A stretch of DNA of 64,000 nucleotides from Scolanthus callimorphus (GCA_033964015.1 CM066923.1:23317086-23381085), one strand, 5' to 3'; counted from the stretch's first letter, positions 35,201 to 46,124 are shown. Translations and numbers: made by a program. Notes: generated by a model from the sequence alone, not told the origin.

Positions 35201-38200
35201 TTTCATGCCAGTCAAGTGCACGATTTTTTATATTTTTGTTTTAGGCTTTTTGGATAAAATGTGCCTGCATTTTAGTGTTACAGCAAAAATGTTTACGAAC
35301 CTTCAACGTTGTTTTAGGTTTGCGAACTTTATGCGAGTAGCACCATACTTGCATTTCATGCCAGTCAAGTGCACGATTTTTTTAATTTTTGTTTTAGGCT
35401 TTTGGGGTGAAATATGTGCATTTTAGTGTTACAGCAAAAATGTTTACGAACCTTCAACGTTGTTTTAGGTTTGCGAACTTTATGCGAGTAACACTATACT
35501 TGCATTTCATGCCACTCAAGTGCACGAGTTTTTTGATTTTTGTTTTACTTTTTGGGTAAAATATGTGCATTTTAGTGTTACAGCAAAAATGTTTACGAAC
35601 CTTCAACGTTGTTTTCGTTGTTTTAGGTTTGCGAACTTTATGCGAGTAACACTATACTTGCATTTCATGACACTCAAGTACACGATCTTTTTTTATTTTT
35701 GTTTTAGGCTTTTTGGGTAAACTATGTGCATTTTAGTGTTACAGCAAAAATGTTTACGAACCTTCAACTTTGTTTTAGGTTTGCGAACTTTATGCGAGTA
35801 ACACTATACTTGCATTTCATGACACTCAAGTACACGATCTTTTTTTATTTTTGTTTTAGGCTTTTTGGGTAAACTATGTGCATTTTAGTGTTACAGCAAA
35901 AATGTTTACGAACCTTCAACGTTGTTTTAGGTTTGCGAACTTTATGCGAGTAGCATCATACTTGCATTTCATGCCAGTCAAGTGCACGAGTTTTTTTATT
36001 TTTGTTTTAGGCTTTTGGGGTGAAATATGTGCATTTTAGTGTTACAGCAAAATGTTTACGAACCTTCAACGTTGTTTTAGGTTTGCGAACTTTATGCGAG
36101 TAACACTATACTTGCATTTCATGCCACTCAAGTGCACGAGTTTTTTGATTTTTGTTTTACTTTTTGGGTAAAATATGTGCATTTTAGTGTTACAGCATAA
36201 ACGACCTCCAAAGCTGCCTTAGTTTTGCTAGTGCCCAAATGTACGCAGATGACACTAGCATTACTATGGCTAGCCAATCAGGTCACGAAATAGAAGAAAA
36301 AATGAACTTTGACTTAGAAAACATATGTCGGTGGTTGAAAGCTAATAGGCTCTCACTAAATACGAACAAAACTGAATTTCTAATGGTCGGCTCACACCAG
36401 AGACTCGCACAGACAGCCTGTCCAACCCTTAAGATCGTAAATAAAGTGACTCCGAAAATTCCATATGCTAAAACGCTAGGGGTATATGTAGACCAACATT
36501 TATCCTGGACAAAACACATAGAAACTCTGTCACAAGCAAATTTCCTCAGCCATCGGAGCGATCAAGCGTGCGCGACCCTTTGTCCCCTTAACAACCTTAC
36601 AGACTTTGTACCAGAGCTTAATCCAGTCAAAATTTGATTACTGTGGTACAGTCTGGGTGCGCCTAGGTAAAGAAAGCGCAGAACAGTTGCAAAAATTACA
36701 GAATCGTGCGGCCAGGATAATAACGTTTCCCCCTACGATGCCAGCTCGACTCCATTACTTGAGAAACTGGGTTGGGACAGGCTTGCTGTGCGAAGGGATA
36801 AGCAGACAGCAATTGAAATGTTTAATATTTATAATAAGCAAACGCCTGCTTATCTCCTCAACAATTTTTCACGGGTTAGCGCACATTATAATCTGAGGGG
36901 AAGCAACTCCAAAATTCAGCTACCCCTCCCAAAAGCAAATTATGGCAAAAACAGAATAAGCTATAGGGGTGCTTTTGTTTGGAACGCACTACCTGAGCAA
37001 TTGCGCAATAGTGCGTCCTTGCATTCGTTTAAAAGGGCTAAAAAACTTAACTCCCTGTTTCTTTGAGTCACTCACGTTGTTTTACTGTTAGTCTTTTTCA
37101 ATCTGATTTTTAGCTTATATATAACTATACAGTAAACTTGTTATATTTATATTCACGGCTTTTATGGAAACCAGCGTTAATTCGCTGATAAACAACCGTG
37201 GTTAAATAAAAACATTTACTTACTTACTTGCTTCCTTCATCCTTTTTCCCTATTTTCCTTCATCCCTTCCTTCATCCCTTCCTTCATCGCTTCCTCCATC
37301 CCTTCCTTCGTCCCTTCCTTCATCCCTTTCTTCTTTTTTTCCTTCATCCCTTCCTTCATTCCTTCCTTCATTCCTTCCTTAATCCCTTCCTTCATCCCTT
37401 CCTTCATCCCTTCCTTCATCCCTTCCTTCATCCCTTCCTTCATCCCTTTCTTCGTCCCTTCCTTCATCCCTTTCTTCTTTTTTTCCTTCATCCCTTCCTT
37501 CATTCCTTCCTTCATCCCTTCCTTCATCGCTTCCTTCATCTCTTCCTTCATTTCTTCCTTCATCTCTTCCTTCATCCCTTCCTTCATCCCTTCCTTCATC
37601 CCTTCCTTCATCCCTTCCTTCATCTCTTCCTTCATCTCTTCCTTCATCCCTCCCTTCATCCCTTCCTTCATCCCATCCTTCGTCCCATCCTTCATCCCTT
37701 CCTTCGTCTCTTCCTTCATCTCTTCCTTCATCTCTTCCTTCATCCCTTCCTTCATCCCTTCCTTCATCCCTTCCTTCATCTTTTCCTTCATCCCTTTCTT
37801 CTTTTTTTCCTTCATCCCTTCCCTCATCTCTTCCTTCATCCCTTCCTTCATCCCTTTCTTCATCCCTTTCTTCATCCCTTCCTTCATCCCTTCCTTCATC
37901 CCTTCCTTCATCTCTTCCTTCGTCCCTTCCTTCATCCCTTCCTTCATCTCTTCCTTCATCCCTCTTTCATCTCTTCCTTCATCCCTTCCTTCATCACTTC
38001 CTTCATCCCTTCCTTCATCTCTTCCTTTCCTTCATCTCTTCCTTCGTCCCTACCTTCGTCCCTTCCTTCATCTCTTCCTTCATCACTTCCTTCCTCCCTT
38101 CCTTCATCCCTTCCTTCATCTCTTCCTTCGTCCCTTCCTTCGTCCCTTCCTTTCATCTCTTCCTTCATCCCTTCCTTCATCCCTTCCTTCATCCCTTCCT

Positions 38201-41200
38201 TCATCTCTTCCTTCATCCCTTCCTTCATCTCTTCCTTCATTCCTTCCTTCATCCCTTCCTTCATCCCTTCCTTCATCCCTTTCTTCATCTCTTCCTTCAT
38301 CCCTTTCTTCGTCCCTTCCTTCATCCCTTCCTTCATCCCTTCCATCGTTAAATGGCTGGCTTTTGGCAGCTGATTTGAGGGGCTGGTTGCTTAGTGACGT
38401 CCGTGGTGTAGGAGCGGGTCGCCAGTTGATTTGTAACTTCGCTATATTAGCGGAGCTCCAGCGCGGGCCGAAGGCCCGCGCAAGCGGAGCACCATACCTA
38501 AGGGAAAAACGTATACCATCGAGTTGATTTTTGAACGTCACGGGCATTTTGGATCATTTTGATGACGTCATTGATTGCGTGAGGGAACGTGACTTTGGTG
38601 TAGAGTTCCTCTGATGGTCTTTGAAAGTTTGTCCAAGTTTGGCTTCTAGAGAAGCTTCTCTTCGGGAGATATGATTTTTTCTTTATTTTTCTGGTATTAA
38701 ACCTATAGTGTCCGCCGTCCGTCCGCCGTCCGTCCGCCGTCCGTCGTCCGTGTACACATGGGAACCCTGTGGTATGCAAAGAAAAAATTATATCTCCTCA
38801 AGGGAACATGCTAAGACAGCCATACTTGGGATATTTTGTCTATGCCACAAGGGGGGTGCTGTAGCACGGTCACGTCATGTGACGTCATCGATGACGTCAT
38901 CTATGCTTGAAAAATGAATATCTCGTGAAGAGAAGACTCTAAAACAACCAAACTTGGGTAGTGTGGTCTAGGTCACCAGATGAGCGAAATGAAGTGGTCA
39001 CGTGATGTGACGTCATAGATGACGTCATCTATGCTTGAAAAATGAATATCTCGTGAAGAGAAGACTCTAAAACAACCAAACTTGGGTAGTGTGGTCTTGG
39101 TCACCAGATGAGCGAAATGAAGTGGTCACGTGATGTGACGTCATCGATGACGTCATCTATGCTTGAAAAATGAATATCTGGTGAAGAGAAGACTCTAAAA
39201 CAACCAAACTTGGGTAGTGTGGTCTAGGTCACCAGATGAGCGAAATGAAGTGGTCACGTGATGTGACGTCATCGATGACGTCATCTATGCTTGAAAAATG
39301 AATATCTCGTCAAGAGAAGACTCTAGAACATCCAAACTTGGGTAGTGTGGTCTAGGTCACCAGATGAGCAAAATGAAGTGGTCACGTGATGTGACGTCAT
39401 CGATGACGTCATCTATGCTTGAAAAAATAATATCTCGTGAAGGGAAAACTCTAAAAGAACCAAACTTGGGTAGTGTGGTCTAGGCCACCATATGATCGAA
39501 ATGAAGTGATCACGTGATATGACATCATCGATGACGTCATCTATGCTTGAAAAATGAATATCTCGTGAAGAGAAGACTCTAAAACAACCAAACTTGGGCA
39601 GTGTGGTCTTGGTCACCAGATGAGCGAAATGAAGTGGTCACGTGATGTGACGTCACCGATGACGTCATCTATGCTTGAAAAATGAATATCTCGTCAAGAG
39701 AAGACTCTAGAACAACCAAACTTGGGTAGTGTGGTCTAGGTCACCAGATGAGCAAAATGAAGTGGTCACGTGATGTAACGTCATCGATGACGTCATCTAT
39801 GCTTGAAAAAATAATATCTCGTGAAGGGAAAACTCTAAAAGAACCAAACTTGGGTAGTGTAGTCTAGGCCACCATATGATCGAAATGAAGTGGTCACGTG
39901 ATATGACGTCATCGATGACGTCATCTATGCTTGAAAAATTAATATCTCGTGAAGACTCTAAAGCAACCATATAAACCATGTACACATGGGAATCCCTTTC
40001 ATTCACATAGAAAATTTTATAACCAGGAGCTCCGCTTTTAGCCAGTGGCTAAATCTATATATTACATTATTTTATATAGGAACTTTCAGAATTGACAGAA
40101 AAGATACAAGGTTACCTCGAAATACGACGTTTTACCGGGTAAGCAACGTTTTTGAACGGATGTCGCTAACCTGCAAACTAGCCAAGGTTCTTTTGTTAGT
40201 CTAGTTGCCAGAGGGGGTTAACGTTCAACCAGCTGGAAATTTTGAAATCTATTAAAATAAGACGTACAATTTTGGAATTCTAGAACCTGATTGTAAGTGT
40301 CAACAGCTCGTCCCTTATATATAGCTTGTGGCTGATGTGGAGCCCAAGAGCTCATGACGATGTATCATGGTCAGATTTTTTCTTGTTTAATAGATTCCTT
40401 CTGGAGCTCAAAACTTTGATTCCTCTTGCAAAGGAGCATTGCCAGAAAACTGTCCCACGTGGTGAGTAACAAGGGAAAGTTTACTGCATCACGGTGATTC
40501 GAATAAAATTATTAAATGCAGCTCTAAATGTGTATGCAAACATCCCCAGATCACTTTTCACTTGATATTGGCCTAATATTAAGCAATGCAGGTAAATTTT
40601 ATCGGCTGCCGATTGTCATACAACTTTTTTTTAGTTGTTAAAACAACTCTTCATTCAAACAAGATTTCAAAGCTACTGTTGTAATCCGTTTCCATCCGCT
40701 CTGTGTTATGTCCATATGAAGTCCCTATGAAGCCTACAATCATGATCACTTTGTAAATTTAAGTTAGCACACTTTTAACGTGTGCTTTTAACGTTTGCAG
40801 TATGAGACTGGATTCAGGTTCAACAAATTTGTTGCAGTCGGTGCAAGGACAGTCTAACGAGAACATGCTGGCAAAGCCAACACAGGGGCGTAGCCAGGGG
40901 GGATCCAGGCCCCCCCCTTCTCGGAAATGTTCCCATACATTTACTGTATTTGCTGTAGAAAATTTGCGCATTTTCGTCCCATGTTTTCACTATCCGCCCC
41001 CCCCCCCCCCCCCAACAACCATGACAAACCCAACCGCCATGATAACCGCCATGACACTCGTGACCAGACCTACAGTCCTAACAAACTCAACAGTCTTGAC
41101 AGCGAGAAAATATGCGGCGTACATTCCTTATATTTCTTCAAACAAGAATCCCCATTAAATCTGCAGTGTAAGAAACTTTATATTTCTCTACTTTACTTTT

Positions 41201-44200
41201 CTCTAGCTGTCCTCGTATCATCATTTCTCACAGCTATCCTTATCAATGGGAGACAAACTTGTGCACAACTCTGGAAGTTGGTTATAGAATTGACAAAGCT
41301 CCTCATTCAGGTAAAAGAATGTTTATCATCATAGTAATACCTTGATCCAACTTGTTGAGAGAATATAGTTGAAGACAAAACCCTTATCTTCTAGGCGTAG
41401 TCGAACCAAGCGCTGTTGTTACACTGCGCGTATTGGACGACTCGCCCAAGTGGAAAATTCAAATCTCGCTAGCTCTAGTCAACGTGAGCTATACTTACAT
41501 CCATGTGGGATGGCTGCTTTCGAAACGCGCATGCTCGGTTTTAATGATGTCACAGTTGCTGTTCAACTTTTCATTTTTTGACCTGAAATTCTTAAAACGT
41601 TTTTCTTCGCCTTCTCTCGTGCTCTGCAGTTGGTGGTCTTGTCTTCTCGCTCACTCCTGTTCAGTTATAGAGCTGGTAATTACTGCAGAATGTCCCACCA
41701 AAATCGCCAGGTATCCGAATAATTTTCAGTTATGTTCGGCCAATTTCCCAGCAGAGACAACCAAGAGAAAAAAGCTAATTGACAAATGTCCAATAAAGTT
41801 TGAAAATATATTTCAAGCTCTTGAGTTACAACGCGATGTCAGAAAAACGCAACCACTGCGCAAGGAGTGATCATGAAGAGTAACGAAAAAATTGCAAGGT
41901 CTCTTGGGAGACCAAATTACAATAGCGGCTGCGCTTGTTCACTGAACCATGTTTCTTTATCCAGAGCTAAGCTGCACTCGAACTACGGGTTTATTTCCTC
42001 GGCGATCATAGTATTACAAAGCAATAACATGGCACCAAGGGAAATTAGGGATTAAATTTCCCCTAGACCCTAGGAAGAATTTTTAAAAGCCTCTCGGGCT
42101 GCGCCCTCGCGGTTTAAAAAAATTCTTCCTCGGGCCTCAGGGAAATTTAATCCCTAATTTCCCTTGGTGCCATGTTATTACTTATAATAAGTATAGTATG
42201 TCAATTGGTTGAGCTACTAGGTGAAAATGACAGGCTAAAATGCTTTTTTTCCTCATTCAAGTAAAATACTGTTTATCATCATAGTAAGTATTTGTCAAGA
42301 GCCATTTTTTAAATGCTGCATTCAATTGGTTGAGCTACTAAGTGAAAATGACAGGATAAAATGCTTTTGGCTAGAAAGAATGACCTTCGTACCGACGACA
42401 GGTTAGCGCAGTGGTAGAGCGCCGGGCTTATGTGCGGGATGTTGGGGGCTAAAATCCCGGCCGGACTAACACCCAGGGTCTTTTCTCAATAATTGAGTAG
42501 AAGGTGCTGCCTTTGTTCTAATATCTACAAATGGTTAGACCTGAGCGTCTTCTCGGATAAGGACGTTAAACCTTAGGTGCCGTCTATCACATACACAACA
42601 CTCAACCGGAACTTTTAAGTTTCGAAGGTCAAATTTTAAATAAAACGCAGACAGGTTTTTAAAGATTAAAACAATGTGTTACTTGGTCCAGCAGTTCGGC
42701 GGCGTTAGCTCGTGAAAATGGCACACCAAAATCTTAATCAATCCTTTAAAAAATATTTTTTATCAAAAAGTTATTTCTTTTTGCCATCGCTCGATGGTCC
42801 ATTGTATAAGCTTTCTAACGATATATAGGTTGGCATGTTTTGGTTAAACTAAGGGCGTGTATGATTGTTTTTCCGAGGACGTGCCGCGAAGGTTCTCAGT
42901 AACTTTAAATGTGCTCACAAATGTTAATGCCAATACCTAATTATAAAACAAGGCCAAAAAATTCGCTAGCTGTTAAAAATAAATCCACTATACACAAGAC
43001 TGTCAGAGAAACACACGAAGAACGTTTGAAGGAGAAAGGCAAAACTGAAAACGAACTTGAACCTGAGCAGACTTGTCCGATGATTAGACAATCTACACGT
43101 CAAGAGATTCAGCAAAACATCGTGACGCCTAATGTAAAAGAAATGTCAATTCCTTTTTTTTATAGCGGATTAATTTTTGCCAGATCTGTATCACTTCCAT
43201 CTATCTGTATGGTTTAAGCTTGACATATGTGTTGTTGTGTAAACTGTTTTGTCGAGGCTTCGGATGTCACCTACACTTATCAAGCCCCTCGCTTTTGCGC
43301 GGTTTTAAAGCTTACCTTTCGTCAATTCGGCTAACCATTGTTTCCGCTAGCTATTTACGCTCGCTTCTATCAGTAAAATACTATTAGTTTACAGTTGACG
43401 TGGTTTCCATTGTTATTCGTAGGGAATTAACTCGGATAATGGCTCTCAACAAACTAAAAGTCGGGGAGGGATTTGAATTCTCCAGGGAAAGGTTGGGGTT
43501 GATCAATATAATTGAATTGAATTTCTAGGTAAATATATTGCTCATTATGGATTCATAGGTAAATAAATGGCTTATTATGGATTCATAGGTAAATATCTAG
43601 TTATTTACCTATGAATCCATAATAAGCCATTTACTTACCTGTACATCAATAATGTGTGGTTCCAGAAAATACCCCCCCCCCCCCCCCCCCCCGGAAGAGT
43701 GTTGAAAAGTGACCCCCCACCTCTCTGGAATTCCCGAAGAAAAATACAGTATTTGTATGGAAAATATATCCTTTCCTATTATCCTTCCTATGGATAATTT
43801 CTGGAACCACACAATAAGCCATTTTTACCAAGACTTCAAGGGGCACTGTCACGTTTGTTTCATCAAAATGTTTTAAAATAAGACAAGTGTTCTACAGAAC
43901 CAACTCCGAACCTATATTCTGTTTCAAATTAGTCTTAAAAAGAAAAAGAAACTTGTTCAGCCTGTTCGAAAATCAAAAATGCCAATTAGCAATCCAATTC
44001 CATCCGCTCGATTATACACGAAAATACTCCAAATTTGTATTGATCTAGCAGCTGAAAGGTTCGTTAAAAAACGTAGACCATTATTTTGTTGATTTGTAGG
44101 GAGTTTGACTGCATTTAAGCTACTTAAAATGACCCCAAGTTAGACCAAATTCATGATAGACCATGACAGTTGCCCCTTTCACAATGACTAATTCAATTAT

Positions 44201-45287
44201 CAACCCAAACATTTAACTAGTGAATTCAAATCCATACACTTACCCCGAGAAAAAAACATCCAATAATCTCAGTTTATGCATCTATGCTGACTGTCTGTCT
44301 ATAACCAATATTTGCTCCTAAATATCCTTTATGCGAATCCCGTTGAACGCCACAAAACACGATTTCCGAGAACGCCTTCACTTGAACCATATTGAGAAGC
44401 GTTTGTCCAGTCTACTTGCTTGGTCTCATTGCCCATAGAGTGTGTTTAAGACGTAAACCTGAAAATACAGATAAAATCATGACCAGGTTAATTGCATATC
44501 TAATCGTAGAGAGCAACCAACGAGCGCAAAATACCTGAAACTTGCCTTCAGGTTCTCCATCTTGAATCAGTTCCATCCGTTTTGCTAGACACAACGTTAT
44601 GCAAATTGATCTGTAGTAGCTGTAGCTGTCAGGGCGTGGTACAAATGAAAATAACCAGTAAGGACGTAGTTGCTTTTGTCTCTACTATTTTCGTTCTACA
44701 AAGGAGTTCTTTTGTCTCTAGTCTATTATCCTCGTTCTTTGTGTTGAGGTATAGGGTATTGTTGTTTTATCCAACCAGAGAGGAGCTTTAAGCAGCTACG
44801 TACCGACCAAAATAACATCGCTTAAATGAGTTGCGCTTTTACAAAAGGCCGCTTGATTGATTTTACTGGCTGTTGTACGAAAACAAAAGACGTAATTTGT
44901 GTTTGGAAACCTTTGTTCAATCATAGTTGAATAAAAGTTGTCATTCATTTTCTTCAGCATCACAACTTTATTGTGCATGGTAAAAATTAATTGCAATAAG
45001 TTTCTCTGGGGAACCCACTTCTATGAAAGCAGCTAAATAACTAACAATAGTTCCTATTGGAATCCGCTATCTTTTTCAATTGTAAACTGTACTCCTTTCT
45101 TACTTCTGACAAGTTGCCTTTGCAAGCCCTTCTTTCGCGTACTATTGAAAATAAATGAATAAATAAACACAGGTAGTCCGCGTGGATTCTAAGAAAACGA
45201 TATGTGGTTTGTGTTCTGCAGTATTTGACGGCCATGATGACGACGAATGCAATGGTGTAAAATGGTTTAGCTCCAAATACAGCCGAA
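28979..45287 (+). CDS. Gene copy C: secreted PAN + fibrinogen-like protein, introns expanded by repeats
   Basis: Third paralogue. Exons: 1 28979-29289, 2 29416-29521, 3 31188-31352, 4 40080-40138, 5 40394-40461, 6 41207-41310, 7 45222-45287. GT-AG junctions and phases are identical to A and B, and the frame is open throughout. Intron 3 is 8.7 kb and holds a split LINE, a 152-bp satellite, a CCTT-type array and a CRE/E-box array. Intron 6 is 3.9 kb. Exon 1 lacks one Val codon relative to A and B (FAVMCF). Final exon(s) after 45287 and the first coding exon were not found; a 43-bp minisatellite element begins about 850 bp downstream. C is more divergent than A and B are from each other. The large intron 3 makes misassembly or loss of function possible, but no exon is broken. 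Confidence 0.82.
29416..29521 (+). CDS. Copy C exon 2: start of fibrinogen-like domain
   Basis: 106 bp, acceptor cttcag, donor gtgagt. SCAEIKQRRPN to YCDMDKF. Confidence 0.87.
29717..30971. mobile_element. Foldback element with long inverted arms containing GGTGAGGATGAT-type repeats
   Basis: Ends CAGTAGTATAGGAGGGGCC and its complement. Inside, both arms carry 12-bp GGTGAGGATGAT-type repeats (short at 29755-29840, expanded at 30600-30915). Then come paired blocks of about 150 bp (29865-30005 against 30380-30515, for example gagaaccttcgcgcacgt). No ORF other than repeat artefacts. Flanking 8-mers aggattga and acggctga match at 5 of 8 positions, so a target duplication is possible but not convincing. 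In copy C intron 2. Confidence 0.78.
31188..31352 (+). CDS. Copy C exon 3: GGGWTLAA fibrinogen-like segment
   Basis: 165 bp, acceptor cttctag, donor gtctgt (weaker than the gtatg donors in A and B). GGGWTLAATISS to LAHSEG. Confidence 0.87.
32318..32693 (+). mobile_element. LINE reverse transcriptase, 5' part (interrupted)
   Basis: SQSGFRKLHSTLTALLDATD, VFIDLKKAFDTVDYAILLQK, CGIPQGAILGTLLFLI: fingers and palm blocks of a CR1/L2-like reverse transcriptase. The frame breaks exactly after LLFLI, where foreign DNA begins; it resumes at 36197 with INDLQSCLSF. Confidence 0.85.
32694..36196. mobile_element. 3.5 kb insertion inside the LINE
   Basis: Separates two adjoining blocks of one reverse transcriptase. 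Starts tcaggagggtttaccgg and ends within a partial 152-bp satellite unit (ttacagca). Between 32694 and 34650 I see no gene: ctggctgg-type repeats near 32745-32880 and AT-rich DNA. Nature of the inserted element unknown. Confidence 0.6.
34659..36196 (+). repeat. Satellite, about 152-bp unit, ten copies
   Basis: Each unit runs from gtgcattttagtgttacagc through gttttaggtttgcgaacttt and gtcaagtgcacga to a T-rich stretch. Unit lengths vary between about 147 and 160 bp. Long open frames here (up to about 205 codons) are repeats of the unit, not a protein family. Confidence 0.92.
36197..37218 (+). mobile_element. LINE reverse transcriptase, 3' part and tail
   Basis: INDLQSCLSFASAQMYADDT, then WLKANRLSLNTNKTEFLMVG, YAKTLGVYVDQHLSW, and after a frameshift FNIYNKQTPAYLLNNF and RGAFVWNALPEQLRNS. 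A 3' region ending in ggttaaataaaaac and (TTAC)n follows. Same copy as 32318-32693. Dead: frameshift near 36530 and an insertion. Confidence 0.85.
37224..38345 (+). repeat. 12-bp CCCTTCCTTCAT array
   Basis: About 90 units of 12 bp with variants (tctt, tttt, gtcc). Because 12 is a multiple of three, frames stay open on both strands for hundreds of codons; these are not genes. It begins directly at the LINE tail. Confidence 0.95.
38450..38500. repeat. GC-rich hairpin repeat
   Basis: gcgcgggccgaaggcccgcgc flanked by inverted gcggagct-type blocks, similar to 9895-9935. Confidence 0.55.
38708..38750. repeat. GTCCGCC microsatellite
   Basis: gtccgccgtccgtccgccgt and continuation. Confidence 0.85.
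38870..39960 (+). repeat. 128-bp tandem array with CRE and E-box motifs in each unit
   Basis: About nine units starting near 38890, 39018, 39146, 39274, 39401, 39530, 39657, 39785 and 39912. Most contain TCACGTGA (E-box core CACGTG) followed by TGACGTCATCGATGACGTCA, a 20-bp perfect palindrome holding two CRE octamers. The array is bracketed by gtacacatgggaa at 38752 and 39978. It lies just upstream of copy C exon 4. Confidence 0.88.
40080..40138 (+). CDS. Copy C exon 4
   Basis: 59 bp between atatag and gtaagc. TFRIDRKDTRLPRNTTFYR. Confidence 0.82.
40394..40461 (+). CDS. Copy C exon 5
   Basis: 68 bp between aatag and gtgagt. IPSGAQNFDSSCKG and ALPENCPT. Confidence 0.82.
40885..41012. repeat. 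C-run repeat, inverted copy of 26405-26535
   Basis: Contains tacatttactgtatttgctg between short C/G runs and a 15-base C run. Copy C intron 5. Confidence 0.6.
41207..41310 (+). CDS. Copy C exon 6
   Basis: 104 bp between ctctag and gtaaaa. CPRIIISHSYPYQWETN and LCTTLEVGYRIDKAPHS. Confidence 0.85.
42026..42183. mobile_element. Hairpin MITE
   Basis: Long inverted ends: ggcaccaagggaaattaggg and ccctaatttcccttggtgcc, extended by ataacatg / catgttat. Small loop containing gggctgcgccctcgcgg. Confidence 0.78.
42395..42610 (+). mobile_element. tRNA-derived SINE
   Basis: A-box-like tagcgcagtgg with tagagcgcc, B-box-like gggggctaaaatcccgg 40 bp later, then the body gcgtcttctcggataaggac shared with 14095-14400. 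Confidence 0.65.
42612..42915. repeat. Truncated relative of the 29717-30971 foldback element
   Basis: Shares aaacaatgtgttacttgg, ctttttgccat and gaaggttctcagtaac with 30170-30510 in the same order. Confidence 0.7.
43530..43640. repeat. Palindromic ttatggattcataggtaaat repeats
   Basis: Two direct copies followed by the inverted form atttacctatgaatccataa, giving a cruciform-capable stretch. Confidence 0.65.
43649..43820. mobile_element. Small MITE with C run
   Basis: Inverted ends tgtgtggttccagaaa and tttctggaaccacaca; a 20-base C run lies just inside the left end. Confidence 0.65.
43821..45180. other. Intron 6 of copy C, no gene recognised
   Basis: AT-rich sequence without supported coding potential. 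Short open frames only. Confidence 0.4.
45222..45287 (+). CDS. Copy C exon 7
   Basis: 66 bp between ttctgcag and gtaagt. VFDGHDDDECNGVKWFSSK and YSR. Confidence 0.8.
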
Positions 45288-45544
45288 GTAAGTATCACAC
45301 GCCAAAGGTCATTGTTAACACATGTTTTTATTTGCATTAGCATCTCACATCGGTCGTTTCGATGAGGCTACAAAATGAGACTGATTATTATATACCAAAT
45401 CAGCTTCGCATCTCAGTATACTGTTTTATATTCACCACTATTCAACTATACCCTTCTGGGAATAGTTGTTAAATATCACCAAAGGGAGACAACTTAAACA
45501 TAACTAGAAAATGTGAACTATATCTTCTAATAGATGGTGATATT

Positions 45545-45990
45545 ACTTTAGTGAGTTGAAACGTGTAACAAACATACATTGCTTTACTACCATTTGCGTT
45601 CAATCCTGAAGCTTGACGATTTTTTCGCGTAGGTTTATGTTTCAAACGTGCACGTTTTGTCGAGAAATAGTCACGTTTCTCGCTCGCTGATTGGCTGAAA
45701 AATAACGGTCAAAACAGCAGCCAATCAGAGAGCGAGAAACGCGACAACTTCTCGAGAAAACGGGCACGTTTGAAACGTAAACACACGCGAAAAAATTGTC
45801 AAGCTTCAGGGTTGAACGCAAATGGTAGTAGTGCCAAGCTGCGGAATATTCGCAGAATAATGTTAAATGTTAGCATATTATCACTTACCACTGTTGCTCT
45901 ACTTTATTTGAGCGAAAAATGAAATATTATGCAGAGAAAACCTGCTTGGGTTAGCAGTTACATGTTTCAACTAAGTTATATGTTTGTGAC
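45545..45990. mobile_element. Second copy of the hAT-like MITE, itself interrupted
   Basis: Matches 13674-13970 (gtgagttgaaacgtgtaac, gccaagctgcggaatattcg). Outer ends are worn. Contains the palindrome at 45587-45828. Confidence 0.7.
45587..45828. mobile_element. Palindromic MITE with TA target duplication
   Basis: 242 bp. Ends CTACCATTTGCGTTCAA and TTGAACGCAAATGGTAG, TA on both sides. The related sequence at 13705-13715 (gcttatagtgcc) is the empty site. Confidence 0.82.
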
Positions 45991-46124
45991 TTTACTTAAT
46001 TGCTTTACATTTTCGATTTTGTTTCTTTTCGTTTACATTTATATATATTTCCGTTCCATATATACTGTCGTTTGAATATTCCATATATATATTATATTTT
46101 TCCTACATTGGTTATTTTCTTCCC

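Noticed and set aside
34809..35426. 205-codon ORF
   Set aside because: Read-through of the 152-bp satellite; unit-length changes break the frame in other copies.
32694..36196. Helitron insertion
   Set aside because: The left end begins TC after A, but the right end ttacagca lacks the CTRR terminus and hairpin.
37228..38373. 381-codon ORF on plus and 240-, 129-, 143-codon ORFs on minus
   Set aside because: A 12-bp tandem repeat keeps all frames open; no protein family, composition follows the repeat.
42909..43217. 102-codon ORF after the foldback relative
   Set aside because: No homology noticed, no splice or promoter support, and it lies in repeat-rich intron 6 of copy C.
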